Shown: positions 1 through 7,982 of the stretch, piece after piece
How the letters are laid out: every line of letters begins with the position of its first letter
How positions within the stretch are numbered: position 1 is the stretch's first letter
Notes under the pieces: model-generated
The model's database searches: none
What the model was told of the DNA's origin: nothing
The model's input: the letters and a program-made list of their open reading frames with translations, nothing else
Made by a program: the position numbers and the translations under genes
NCBI GenBank assembly: GCA_012521615.1
Contig: JAAYMA010000021.1
Coordinates: forward strand, 1-47,120
Source of the DNA: Clostridiaceae bacterium
Lineage (GTDB): Bacteria > Bacillota > Clostridia > DSM-8532
DNA length: 47,120 bases
Direction of reading: 5' to 3'

Positions 1-24
1 ACTACGCTAGATGGTATAATAATC

Positions 25-110
25 ATGAGACTTGAACGCTCCTTTCTGGGAGGTAATGTGTTTTTGGCGATTCCATTATACCAGAGGCGTTTCAGGTCTC
101 ATTTTTATTA
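25..110 (+). promoter_or_regulatory. 5' leader hairpin, possible attenuator
   Basis: A -10-like TATAAT lies at 15-20 (any -35 is outside the window). Just downstream, ATGAGAC-t-TGAACGC (25-39) pairs with GCGTTTCA-g-GTCTCAT (87-102) to form a stem of about 14 bp with one mismatch and one bulge. The 3' arm runs into TTTTATTATT. This is terminator-like and sits 47 bases before the first gene. GGTATAAT (13-20) is also complementary to ATTATACC (75-82), inside the loop, but it overlaps the -10 and may not be transcribed. No riboswitch class was recognised. Confidence 0.45.
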
Positions 111-149
111 TTAAGTTAACAGACCAAAATAAAGGGGGAGGAGTATATC

Positions 150-1121
150 ATGACACCAAAAGAAAGAGCTGTGGCAGCATTGAACTTACAAACGCCGGAC
201 AAGGTTCCTACATTTGAACTCGAGTTTCAGCTTGAAGAGGAGATGTTCGGACGGAAATTCATCACAGAGGATCTGGAACCTGAGAAACTGGTGAAATTAA
301 GCTTAAAGGAAAAGGAAGCTAAGTTGTTCGAATTAGCGGAATATATGGTTCATGTATACGGGACTCTTGAGTACTCCATAATTCCGGGTTATGGGCCATA
401 CCGGAAGCTTTTTTGTGAGGACGGGTCATTACCGCTTGAAACCAGGCTGCTTCACAAATATCTTAAGGAACTTCTTGATGATAGAGCCATGATAGGCTTT
501 GAGGGGGATGGAACATTTGCAATACCCGATGGAAATAATATATATACCTTCTCATATGCAATTGCCGATGACCCCGAGGGCGTGAAAGAAAAGGCAAAGA
601 AAATGGCTGATATAGCTATAGAGAGAAATAAAAGGCTTAGAGAAAGTGGCGTGGAATGTTTGCTTTTATGTTCCGATTACTGTTATAATTCAGGTCCGTT
701 CCTATCCCCTGCAATGTTTGAAGAATATATTCAGCCTTATTTGTACAGGATTATCGATGAGGCAAGAAAAGAAGGTCTTTATGTCATCAAGCATACTGAT
801 GGCAACATTATGCCCATATTGAATCAATTGGTCGAATGTAAACCCCACGCTCTGCATTCTATAGATCCGATGGCAGGAGTGGATATCAGGGAGGTAAAGG
901 AACTTGTAGGCCATAAGGTCTGCCTGTGCGGAAATGTTAACTGTTCTGTCCTGCAGACCGGAACAGAAGAGGAAATTGTAAAAAGTGCAGAATATTGTCT
1001 TACTCACGGAAAAACCGGCGGCGGATACATATTTTCAAGCAGTAATTGTATTTTTAGCGGTATAAACCCGGAAAGCTACAGGGTTATGCTGAGTGTCTGG
1101 AAAGAAATGAGAGATTACTAA
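150..1121 (+). CDS. Uroporphyrinogen decarboxylase (URO-D) family protein
   Basis: This 323-residue protein has the fold signature of URO-D/MtaA/CmuA-type proteins. The most telling part is the C-terminal half: HTDGNIMPIL, then LHSIDPMAGVDI, CLCGNVNCS and GGGYIFSSSN. Family members either decarboxylate uroporphyrinogen III or move methyl groups to or from corrinoid or thiol carriers. The CGNVNCS and GGGYIFSSSN forms are typical of the uncharacterised clostridial branch rather than of HemE itself, and no haem genes lie nearby, so a methyltransferase-like role is more likely (inference). It is slightly shorter than HemE (about 340-350). The start is supported by GGGGGAGGAG, 7-8 bases upstream. 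It is probably monocistronic, behind a hairpin leader. Confidence 0.85.
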   Translation: MTPKERAVAALNLQTPDKVPTFELEFQLEEEMFGRKFITEDLEPEKLVKLSLKEKEAKLFELAEYMVHVYGTLEYSIIPGYGPYRKLFCEDGSLPLETRLLHKYLKELLDDRAMIGFEGDGTFAIPDGNNIYTFSYAIADDPEGVKEKAKKMADIAIERNKRLRESGVECLLLCSDYCYNSGPFLSPAMFEEYIQPYLYRIIDEARKEGLYVIKHTDGNIMPILNQLVECKPHALHSIDPMAGVDIREVKELVGHKVCLCGNVNCSVLQTGTEEEIVKSAEYCLTHGKTGGGYIFSSSNCIFSGINPESYRVMLSVWKEMRDY

Positions 1122-1230
1122 TCGCCCGTCGGCTTTTTAAAGAAAAATTGAAAGATCTGAATTTTTGTTTCCCTGATTGTATATATTGGTATATATTAAT
1201 GTACATTAATAAACAGGGAGGGAGTTCAGT

Positions 1231-1620
1231 ATGAAAAACGATAAAGGAAGATTTTTTCATTGTAAACATTGTGGTAATTTGACAGGCTTAATTCACAGCA
1301 GCGGTGTTCCGATGGTTTGCTGTGGAGAAAATATGACTGAATTAATTGCCAATACCGAGGATGCATCTGCAGAAAAACATGTTCCTGTTATTAAGGTTGA
1401 CGGACAGAGAGTTATTGTTGAAATAGGCTCGGAACCACATCCCATGATACCGGAACATTATATCACCTGGGTATATATTAAGACTGCCAAAGGCGCTCAG
1501 CGTAAGGAACTGTCACCCGGGGATGAGCCAAGGGTGGAATTTGTTTTAACTGAGGACGATAAAATAGAAAGCGCATATGAGTACTGTAATCTGCATGGGC
1601 TTTGGAAAGCCGATGCATAG
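1231..1620 (+). CDS. dfx: Desulfoferrodoxin (2Fe superoxide reductase)
   Basis: The protein reduces superoxide to hydrogen peroxide without making oxygen, a standard defence of strict anaerobes in the cytoplasm. Residues 1-36 form the desulforedoxin-type Fe(Cys)4 domain, with Cys11, Cys14, Cys30 and Cys31. The remainder is the catalytic Fe(His)4Cys domain: His50 in EKHVP, His70 in EPHPM, His76 in EHYITW, then Cys119 and His122 in CNLHGLW. Glu48 and Lys49 are the usual active-site pair. The length of 129 residues fits the family. The start has a GGGAGGGAG ribosome site. A strong terminator follows, so it is likely a single-gene unit. Electrons usually come from rubredoxin, which is not in this window. 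Confidence 0.95.
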   Translation: MKNDKGRFFHCKHCGNLTGLIHSSGVPMVCCGENMTELIANTEDASAEKHVPVIKVDGQRVIVEIGSEPHPMIPEHYITWVYIKTAKGAQRKELSPGDEPRVEFVLTEDDKIESAYEYCNLHGLWKADA

Positions 1621-1668
1621 AATTAATCGGTAGATTATCAGTAATGTCATAAGCAGGAATTGTTAACT

Positions 1669-1706
1669 TCCGGTGTCTGTTATTTAATCGGACACCGGAT
1701 TTTTTC
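1669..1706 (+). terminator. Rho-independent terminator after dfx
   Basis: TCCGGTGTC (1669-1677) pairs perfectly with GACACCGGA (1691-1699), and a run of T follows (1700-1705). Confidence 0.9.
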
Positions 1707-1814
1707 ATTTTTCAAAATTTACGGTATGTGCTGTCCTGTAAATATTTTATTAAATCTTACGGGTTGTACTATTTTCAGATCACGGAGTAATAATAAGGTT
1801 GGGTTAAATGTTTC

Positions 1815-2438
1815 ATGACGGAGCTTGAGATTAACCCGGATAAATCAGTTGTAATGTACGGTGGTGCAGTAAAAGTGGATAGTAAAAGGGTATTGACTAA
1901 AGAACAACAGGAAGAAATACTTAAAGTTTTGAAAAGCCGCTTTGAAGAAAATATGAATCGTCATGCAGGTCTTGAATGGCATAAAGTACAAGCAAAGCTG
2001 GAAGCTGATATAGAAAAATTGTGGTCGCTTTATCAAATGGAAAAGACCGGCGGACAGCCGGATGTTACTGCTTATGAGCCTGGGGAGGACGTATATATCT
2101 TTTGTGATTGTTCCAAAGAAACCCCTGAAGGCCGAAGATATATCTGTTATGACCGGGAGGCTCAGGAAAAAAGGAAAAGAAACAAACCTCAGAACAATGC
2201 CATAGATATGGCTTCCGAAATGGGTATAGAAATACTGAATGAGGCACAATACCGGGAACTGCAGAGATTAGGGGAGTTTGATACAAAAACATCGAGCTGG
2301 ATCAAAACACCTGAAAAAATCAGAAAACTCGGTGGTGCTCTATTTTGTGACCGGCGTTACGATACTGTTTTTGTATATCATAACAGTGCAGAATCCTATT
2401 ATAGTGTCAGGGGTTTCCGCGGCCTGTTGAAGGTTTAG
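1815..2438 (+). CDS. DUF4256 family protein
   Basis: This is a soluble 207-residue protein that I recognise as DUF4256 from its conserved blocks: RHAGLEWHKVQAKLEA, MEKTGGQPDV, GRRYICYDREA, NNAIDMASEMG, GEFDTKTSSW, and ALFCDRRYDTVFVYHNSAESYY near the C-terminus. It has no signal peptide or membrane segment, and no function is established for the family. The start chosen (ATG at 1815) lacks a good ribosome site, and an out-of-frame ATG lies 7 bases upstream, so the exact start is uncertain; residues before about 20 are poorly conserved in such proteins. It stands alone between the dfx terminator and the mgtE promoter. Confidence 0.85.
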   Translation: MTELEINPDKSVVMYGGAVKVDSKRVLTKEQQEEILKVLKSRFEENMNRHAGLEWHKVQAKLEADIEKLWSLYQMEKTGGQPDVTAYEPGEDVYIFCDCSKETPEGRRYICYDREAQEKRKRNKPQNNAIDMASEMGIEILNEAQYRELQRLGEFDTKTSSWIKTPEKIRKLGGALFCDRRYDTVFVYHNSAESYYSVRGFRGLLKV

Positions 2439-2491
2439 ATTTAAGTCAGTGAAGCCTGTACCATCGGTCAGAATCATTAAAATTTATATTC

Positions 2492-2520
2492 TTGACAACT
2501 TTTACATTAGGGTCTAAACT
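2492..2520 (+). promoter_or_regulatory. Sigma-A-type promoter for mgtE leader
   Basis: TTGACA (2492-2497), a 17-base spacer, then TAAACT (2515-2520). Transcription would begin near 2527, giving a leader of about 345 bases before the mgtE start. Confidence 0.65.
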
Positions 2521-2526
2521 GGTAAT

Positions 2527-2871
2527 GTCGATTTATGCGCTAATGGTGCTGATATAAATGTTTGAAGCTTTTTATGTTTCCGATGATTTTTCATTTAAAC
2601 ATAAAAAGGTGTTTAAAAAGGTATATTAAATGTATGTAAAAAATCTTTACATACACTTCATAAAACTATTATTTTTTTGAAAGGAGCGAAGTGAGATTAT
2701 GGACGCTGGCAGTAGTAGCGGCACAATACCTGATCGAAGACGTATTATATATAGTAGCACTGCGGCTGCGTCCGCATGTCACTGACGCTTCGATCTATTG
2801 TGTCTTACTCCTGTCAAGGACAACGGGCATAGTTGTTGTGCTCGTTAATACTTTGGAAGGAGGCAAGACTT
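2527..2871 (+). ncRNA. Long structured 5' leader of mgtE, class unknown
   Basis: This non-coding stretch holds several strong inverted repeats. A 12-bp perfect hairpin pairs 2568-2579 with 2597-2608. A 10-bp perfect hairpin pairs 2631-2640 with 2646-2655 and is followed by an A/T run. A long helix with one 3-nt and one 1-nt bulge joins CACAATA (2722-2728), GATCGAAG (2732-2739) and CGT (2741-2743) to the complementary strand at 2785-2802. That helix encloses a TGCGG/CCGCA hairpin (2761-2776) and is itself bracketed by AGGAG (2682-2686) and CTCCT (2808-2812). A last small hairpin pairs ACAAC (2820-2824) with GTTGT (2832-2836). A metal-sensing role is inferred only from its position before mgtE; the M-box core was not found. 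Confidence 0.6.
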
Positions 2872-4224
2872 ATGGTAAATACAAAATCTTTGGAAAAAAC
2901 TGTTCTTACACTTTTGGAAGAGAAAAAGTATAAAGAACTGAAGGACATTTTTGCGCACATGAATCCCGTCGATATTGCGGCACTTCTGGAAGGCTTTTCA
3001 GAAAAAAATTACCTGCTTTTGTTCAGGATTCTGCCAAAGGACCTGGCTGCAGAGACCTTTGTAGAAATGGATTATGATCAGCAGGAAATACTTATAGGCA
3101 GTTTTTCCGATTCTGAATTGCGTGAGGTAGTCAATGAACTATATATCGACGACATGGTTGATATTGTTGAAGAGATGCCTGCCAATGTGGTAAAGCGTAT
3201 TTTGGCAAGCTCGGATGCAAATACTCGAAAACTCATAAATGAGATACTTAAGTACCCGCCCGATTCGGCCGGAAGTATTATGACTACCGAATTTATTAAC
3301 TTACATGCCGACATGACCGTCGCTGAGGCCATAAAACGCATTCGGGAGAAAGGGTTTGACAGTGAAACCATTGACACTTGTTATGTAACTGATAACGTAA
3401 GACATCTTATTGGATTTGTTACTATAAGAACTATTATTCTTTCGGACGAAAATTCAAAAATAGAAGATGTGATGAACCGTAATGTTATTTCTGTTGGCAC
3501 CATGGAAGACCAGGAAACAGTGGTAAATCTATTTGCCAAGTACGACCTTACGGTTTTGCCGGTAGTGGATAATGAGAAAAGGATTGTCGGAATTGTCACA
3601 GTTGACGATGCCATTGATGTTCTGCAGAAAGAAACTACCGAAGATTTTGAGAAAATGGCGGCTATTACGCCCACTGACAGGCCATATCTTAAGAAGACCA
3701 CTTATGAGATATGGAAAAGCCGCATTCCATGGCTGCTTATACTTATGATATCAGCAACCTTTACAGGCATGATAATATCTCATTTTGAAGAAGCATTGAA
3801 AACGTATGTTATCCTGACTGCATATATTCCCATGCTTATGGATACCGGAGGTAATTCAGGAAGCCAGGCGTCTGTCACTATTATCCGAAGTTTATCGCTT
3901 AATGAGCTGCATTTTGGAGACATTCTGCGTGTTTTGTGGAAAGAATTCCGTGTAGCCTTAATGAGCGGGATTACTCTTGCTCTGGTATATTTCGCAAAAT
4001 TGATTATATTTGACAAGACAGGTATAGCAGTAGCTTCAATAATTTGTGTTACACTTGTACTTACAGTTTTTGTTGCGAAACTTGTAGGCTGTTTTTTTCC
4101 TATGCTGGCGAAGAAGGTTGGTTTTGATCCGGCGGTTATGGCAAGTCCGTTCATAACAACAATAGTGGATGCCATTTCGCTTTTGATATACTTTAATATT
4201 GCAAGTGCTATACTGGGTATCTGA
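2872..4224 (+). CDS. mgtE: Magnesium transporter MgtE
   Basis: This is a Mg2+ channel of the plasma membrane, gated by cytoplasmic Mg2+. Its 450 residues show the MgtE order: an N-terminal superhelical domain (LKDIFAHMNPVDIAALL, LPKDLAAETFVEMD), a PPDSAGSIMT linker, two CBS domains (roughly residues 130-250), a plug helix, and a C-terminal five-helix membrane domain containing the pore motif PMLMDTGGNSGSQAS. I start it at the ATG at 2872, which has a strong GGAAGGAGG site. An in-frame TTG at 2833 would add 13 residues but has no ribosome site. Regulation is probably through the structured leader. A bidirectional terminator follows. Confidence 0.95.
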   Translation: MVNTKSLEKTVLTLLEEKKYKELKDIFAHMNPVDIAALLEGFSEKNYLLLFRILPKDLAAETFVEMDYDQQEILIGSFSDSELREVVNELYIDDMVDIVEEMPANVVKRILASSDANTRKLINEILKYPPDSAGSIMTTEFINLHADMTVAEAIKRIREKGFDSETIDTCYVTDNVRHLIGFVTIRTIILSDENSKIEDVMNRNVISVGTMEDQETVVNLFAKYDLTVLPVVDNEKRIVGIVTVDDAIDVLQKETTEDFEKMAAITPTDRPYLKKTTYEIWKSRIPWLLILMISATFTGMIISHFEEALKTYVILTAYIPMLMDTGGNSGSQASVTIIRSLSLNELHFGDILRVLWKEFRVALMSGITLALVYFAKLIIFDKTGIAVASIICVTLVLTVFVAKLVGCFFPMLAKKVGFDPAVMASPFITTIVDAISLLIYFNIASAILGI

Positions 4225-4272
4225 TAATAGGAATTAAAATTTTCTACCAAAGCCGGTTTAATAAATTCCGGA

Positions 4273-4315
4273 AAGTATAAAAAGCTACATAAGAGTTGTA
4301 GCTTTTTATACTTAT
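4273..4315. terminator. Bidirectional terminator after mgtE
   Basis: A 17-bp perfect inverted repeat (4273-4289 with 4297-4313, 7-base loop) carries A-runs on one side and T-runs on the other. The rest of the gap to 4497 is very AT-rich, with a weak 9-bp hairpin (4400-4421) and nothing else recognisable. Confidence 0.85.
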
Positions 4316-4497
4316 TCCAGTCTTTTTACTTATTCAACATTCGGGCTGTGAATATAAATATAACCTAATATAAATTTAACCAAATTATTTAATTAAAAAA
4401 ACATTAAAAAACTTTAATGTTTGTGGTTAAACTAATTATTATATAGTACAATTTTTTAGGTTATCGTTGTTTATATTTATGGTCCTTTACACGGGAT

Positions 4498-5307
4498 ATG
4501 GGGGATTTTGACTTGCATAACAAAAAATCAAGAATAGCAGTAATAGCGGTAATTGTTGTCTCAGTGGCATTATTGGGAAGTCTTATATATTTTTTCAGAC
4601 CATATCTTTCAGTCTTTGTCAATCCTGAGCAGGCCAGGCAAATGATAATCAGTGCAGGTGCGTGGGGACCTGTAGTATTTATATTGATGCAGATTTTACA
4701 GGTTTTGATCGCCCCACTGCCGGGACAGGTTACAGGTCTTATTGGCGGTTATTTGTTTGGCCCGTTTTTAGGGGTAATATATACAATGATTGGTGCCACC
4801 ATAGGTTTTACCATAATTTTTGTGCTTACCAGAAAATATGGGCGACCTTTTGTTGAACGTTTTGTAAGTAAAAAATATTTAGATAGGTTTGATTATCTTA
4901 CCAGAGAAAAGGGGGTAATGGTATTTTTTCTTATCTTTTTGCTGCCTGCATTCCCGGATGATATTATCTCCTTTATTGCAGGAATGACTACCATAAAAAT
5001 CAGCACGCTCGTTTTCATTTCCATATTGGGAAGGCTTCCCGGATATGTGGTATTGAGTTTAATCGGTAATGGTTTTACTTATGATAATTTAAAACCTGTA
5101 TTTGTTACAATTATCTTATTTGCGATAATATTTTCAGTTGCATGGTGGAAACGTGCCTGGCTGCATGACCTGATAAAACGTGGTGACCGGCTTTTATACA
5201 TAAAAAGTAAGTTCAGGGAATCGTGGTTATCCATTACACTGGTTTTAGCAGGACTCTTGATAGCAATTATACTGTTATACCAGTTCAGCCTTCAGGAACC
5301 GTTCTGA
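4498..5307 (+). CDS. TVP38/TMEM64 (VTT/DedA-like) membrane protein
   Basis: An integral membrane protein of 269 residues. An N-terminal hydrophobic helix (about 13-33) is followed by the VTT core: GAWGPVVFILMQILQVLIAPLPGQVTGL and GGYLFGPFLGVIYTMIGATIG, then a cytoplasmic stretch with ARG/LYS-rich FVSKKYLDRFDYL, and LPAFPDDIISFIAGMT with its conserved Pro and Asp residues, as in YdjX/YtxB-like proteins. A further C-terminal hydrophobic segment lies at about 245-262. Members are linked to lipid scrambling or envelope homeostasis in the wider DedA superfamily; the substrate here is unknown. The start at 4498 has only a weak ribosome site. Nothing else suggests an operon partner. Confidence 0.85.
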   Translation: MGDFDLHNKKSRIAVIAVIVVSVALLGSLIYFFRPYLSVFVNPEQARQMIISAGAWGPVVFILMQILQVLIAPLPGQVTGLIGGYLFGPFLGVIYTMIGATIGFTIIFVLTRKYGRPFVERFVSKKYLDRFDYLTREKGVMVFFLIFLLPAFPDDIISFIAGMTTIKISTLVFISILGRLPGYVVLSLIGNGFTYDNLKPVFVTIILFAIIFSVAWWKRAWLHDLIKRGDRLLYIKSKFRESWLSITLVLAGLLIAIILLYQFSLQEPF

Positions 5308-5326
5308 TAAGGTTCGGTTCTTTAAT
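5296..5326 (+). terminator. Weak terminator overlapping end of VTT gene
   Basis: GAACCG (5296-5301) pairs with CGGTTC (5315-5320), followed by TTTAATTT. The stem is short and overlaps the stop codon region, so this call is tentative. Confidence 0.35.
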
Positions 5327-5374
5327 TTAGTATTCTGTCTATTTGTTTTTGAATAAGGTTACAGGAGGATTATT

Positions 5375-5752
5375 ATGCTTAAAGAAACTATGTTGGCAAA
5401 AAAAGTATGGGCAGTTGTTGGTGCAAACCAAAATCCTGAGAAGTATGGTAATAAGATATATAAAAGATTAAAATCAAAGGGATATGAGGTATATGCCGTA
5501 AATCCTGTATATGAAACTGTGGAAGGAGATAAATGCTATAAAGATTTAGCATCCCTTCCCAAGTTGCCGGATGTAATTGATATGGTGGTGTCTCCTAAAA
5601 GATCAAAAGAATTCTTAAAGCAGGCGGCAGAATTAGGAATAAAATATATCTGGTTTCAGCCCGGCACATATGATGATGAGGTACTAACACTTGCTGAAGA
5701 GCTGAACCTGGAAATAGTGCTGGATTGTGTGCTTATTGCCACCCAGGATTAA
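5375..5752 (+). CDS. CoA-binding domain protein (YccU-like)
   Basis: A 125-residue single-domain Rossmann protein of the CoA-binding (COG1832, YccU) type. It shows VWAVVGANQNPEKYGNKIYKRLKSKGYEVYAVNP at the N-terminus (nucleotide/CoA loop), a central DVIDMVVSPK, and IKYIWFQPGTYDDEVLTLAEELNLEIVLDCVL at the C-terminus, where the Gln and the terminal Cys region are conserved. Family members bind CoA and are thought to regulate or accompany acyl-CoA metabolism; the precise role is not known. The start has an ideal ACAGGAGGA site. The stop overlaps the stop of the convergent gene by 4 bases, so neither gene has room for an intergenic terminator. Confidence 0.85.
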   Translation: MLKETMLAKKVWAVVGANQNPEKYGNKIYKRLKSKGYEVYAVNPVYETVEGDKCYKDLASLPKLPDVIDMVVSPKRSKEFLKQAAELGIKYIWFQPGTYDDEVLTLAEELNLEIVLDCVLIATQD

Positions 5753-6159
5753 AAACGGACCCGAACCGAAAAGTCCCTATGGCAATGGGGGCATTCCACA
5801 ATGTGTTTTCCTTTTCTTCTAGGCAGCCGGAGTGTTACCCTGCAATAGGGACAGGTGCGGTAACGTTTTGTTTTAAACTCTTTTATTCTTCGGAAGGTGA
5901 TAACCGCTTTAGACTTTACCGGGTTCCAGACTTTTAGAAAGGCCATATTTTCTCTCTGCCTTTTGTAAATATTCTTTGAAAATGATCTGCAAACTGTCAA
6001 TATTAATAAAATCCATATCAGAATGCCAAGTACTGTATTTTGCAGAAAGGAATTAGCAATTAATAAGACAAAACATAATACCGTCATGGCATAATATAAT
6101 TGATCAACACCGTACCTGCCGTACATAAATCTGATCAGTTTTTCTCTGAAATTGGACAT
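5749..6159 (-). CDS. Small membrane protein with C-terminal zinc ribbon
   Basis: A 136-residue protein with two closely spaced hydrophobic helices (about residues 20-57), a basic linker, and a C-terminal four-cysteine zinc ribbon (TCPYC about 100-104 and ECPHC about 122-126). Such proteins are common and uncharacterised in Clostridia; the ribbon would face the cytoplasm by the positive-inside rule. The start is supported by AAAGGAG upstream on the minus strand. It converges on and overlaps the CoA-binding gene by 4 bases. No function is proposed. Confidence 0.75.
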   Translation of the reverse strand: MSNFREKLIRFMYGRYGVDQLYYAMTVLCFVLLIANSFLQNTVLGILIWILLILTVCRSFSKNIYKRQRENMAFLKVWNPVKSKAVITFRRIKEFKTKRYRTCPYCRVTLRLPRRKGKHIVECPHCHRDFSVRVRF

Positions 6160-6417
6160 ATATGTGTCTCCTTTAACTTAAATAATTCTACTTTTGAATT
6201 CCAATATTCTACTATATATCTTTTGCCCAATATTTGCAATGTTTTTGCCCAAGGCAGGGGTAGCCGGGTAATTGTTTGATGTTGTTATACTGCATAATTT
6301 TTAGTACAATTCTTAAAACGGTATTTTTATAATAGAAGCTGTATAAGCCATTAATAATTTTTGTTGTAAAAATACAGGCTATACAAAAGTTAGCCTTATG
6401 CAAAGGGTAGGTTTGAT

Positions 6418-7848
6418 ATGAAAAATATTACTCAGAGTTCAAATCAGGAAAGAGAATTTATTCATGCCGATGTCGCAATTATAGGCGGAGGTCCCGGTGG
6501 GTATGTGGCAGCTATAAAATGTGCCCAGAATGGTCTTAAGACAGTTTTAGTCGAAAAGGACAAGCTTGGAGGAACCTGTCTCAATAAGGGATGTATTCCT
6601 ACAAAGACTTTGGCTTCAGTGGCAAACTTACTTTCCGGCATAAAAAGAGCGGATGAGTTTGGTATCAATATTTCTCGGTATGAACTTTCCCTTGAAAAAT
6701 TAAGAAGCAGGAAAGAGGAAATTGTATCTTCCTTGGTTCAGGGCATTAACTTTTTGATGAAGAAAAACAAAATAACGGTTATAGAAGGCAGGGCCGGCGT
6801 TGAGGAAGAAGGGTTTCTGACCATAGAAGGCAGCAACGAAAAAATTCAATACAAAAATTTAATACTGGCCACGGGTTCGCTTCCAAACTCTCTACCTATA
6901 CCAGGTGCGGATTCACCGGATATTTTAAACAGCGATTCTCTGCTGGAGCTGGAAGAGATCCCTGAAACCCTCGCTATAATAGGCGGAGGAGTTATTGGGA
7001 TGGAGTTTGCATCTATATATTCCGCATTTGGCAGTAAAGTTTATGTTATTGAATACCTGCCTCAGATTTTAAATTTTCTGGACAGGGATGCAGTTTCTCT
7101 TATCAAGAGATCTGCAAGGAAAAACAATATCACCATTATTGAATCTGCAAAGGTAATTGACATAGATACCACACCCGAAGGCAGGAAAACTGTAACTTTT
7201 GAGCGGAACGGAAAGACTGAAAGCATAACTATAGATAAAGTTGCCGTAGCAGCAGGCAGAAAGGCAAATCTGGACTCTGTTGATTTAAGTAAATTGGGTG
7301 TTATGATAAATGAAAAGAAAAACGGTATAAAAGTAAATGAGTACATGCAGACAACAAATCCTTCTGTTTATGCAATAGGGGATGTGACAGGTCAGATTAT
7401 GCTTGCTCATGCAGCATCCAGGCAAGGTATTATTGCAGCAAATCATCTTATAGGCAAAAAAGAGAGTTTTGACCCCTTATCTGTCCCCAATGCCATTTTT
7501 ACAAACCCTGAAATAGGTCATGTAGGCTACAGTGAAAAAGAGGCCAGAGAAAAGGGAATTGAATATTTAACCGGAAAATTCCCTCTTGGAGCCAACAGTA
7601 AAGCTGTAGCAATGCAGGAGCCGGACGGCTTTGTGAAAATTGTAGCTGATAAAAACAGCAAAAAAATCATAGGAGCCACTGTCATTGGAGTTTATGCAAC
7701 CGAACTACTCAGTCTGGTAACAAATTTTGTCGCCCTTAATATGAAAATCGAAGATGCAAAAAAGGCTATATATGCTCATCCGACAGTATCTGAGGCTATT
7801 TCAGAAGCAATCATGGGGATTGGGGGCAAGGCCATCCATTTCGGGTAG
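6418..7848 (+). CDS. lpdA: Dihydrolipoamide dehydrogenase
   Basis: This flavoprotein reoxidises dihydrolipoamide with NAD+ (E3 of 2-oxoacid dehydrogenase complexes, or L-protein of the glycine cleavage system). It has 476 residues in the usual order: FAD-binding GGGPGGYVAA, the redox disulfide GGTCLNKGC (Cys54, Cys59), the NAD-binding GGGVIGMEFAS, a second FAD motif YAIGDVTG, and the interface domain ending in AHPTVSEAISEA with the catalytic His-Glu pair. There is no N-terminal lipoyl domain. It stands alone, with no E1, E2 or gcv genes nearby, so the partner complex is elsewhere. The ribosome site (AAGGGTAGG) is moderate. Confidence 0.93.
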   Translation: MKNITQSSNQEREFIHADVAIIGGGPGGYVAAIKCAQNGLKTVLVEKDKLGGTCLNKGCIPTKTLASVANLLSGIKRADEFGINISRYELSLEKLRSRKEEIVSSLVQGINFLMKKNKITVIEGRAGVEEEGFLTIEGSNEKIQYKNLILATGSLPNSLPIPGADSPDILNSDSLLELEEIPETLAIIGGGVIGMEFASIYSAFGSKVYVIEYLPQILNFLDRDAVSLIKRSARKNNITIIESAKVIDIDTTPEGRKTVTFERNGKTESITIDKVAVAAGRKANLDSVDLSKLGVMINEKKNGIKVNEYMQTTNPSVYAIGDVTGQIMLAHAASRQGIIAANHLIGKKESFDPLSVPNAIFTNPEIGHVGYSEKEAREKGIEYLTGKFPLGANSKAVAMQEPDGFVKIVADKNSKKIIGATVIGVYATELLSLVTNFVALNMKIEDAKKAIYAHPTVSEAISEAIMGIGGKAIHFG

Positions 7849-7887
7849 CGAAAGCAATAAAGTGTATAAATAATGCATAAATATTAG

Positions 7888-7916
7888 TTGACAAATGTAT
7901 ATTCATGATGTAACTT
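7888..7916 (+). promoter_or_regulatory. Promoter of the amino-acid ABC operon
   Basis: TTGACA (7888-7893), a 17-base spacer and TAACTT (7911-7916), 67 bases before the binding-protein start. Confidence 0.6.
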
Positions 7917-7982
7917 ATATTTATGCAAAAACAGAAACAATTGTGTATAACTATTCAATTGTCAAAAAGGAGATAGGCGATC

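Noticed and set aside
2527-2871. M-box (ykoK) riboswitch
   Set aside because: The conserved core that I expect at the start of the M-box was not found; a divergent form cannot be excluded without a covariance search.
2691-2933. Open frame of 80 codons in the mgtE leader
   Set aside because: It overlaps the mgtE start out of frame, has no family resemblance, and lies in a region full of RNA-type inverted repeats.
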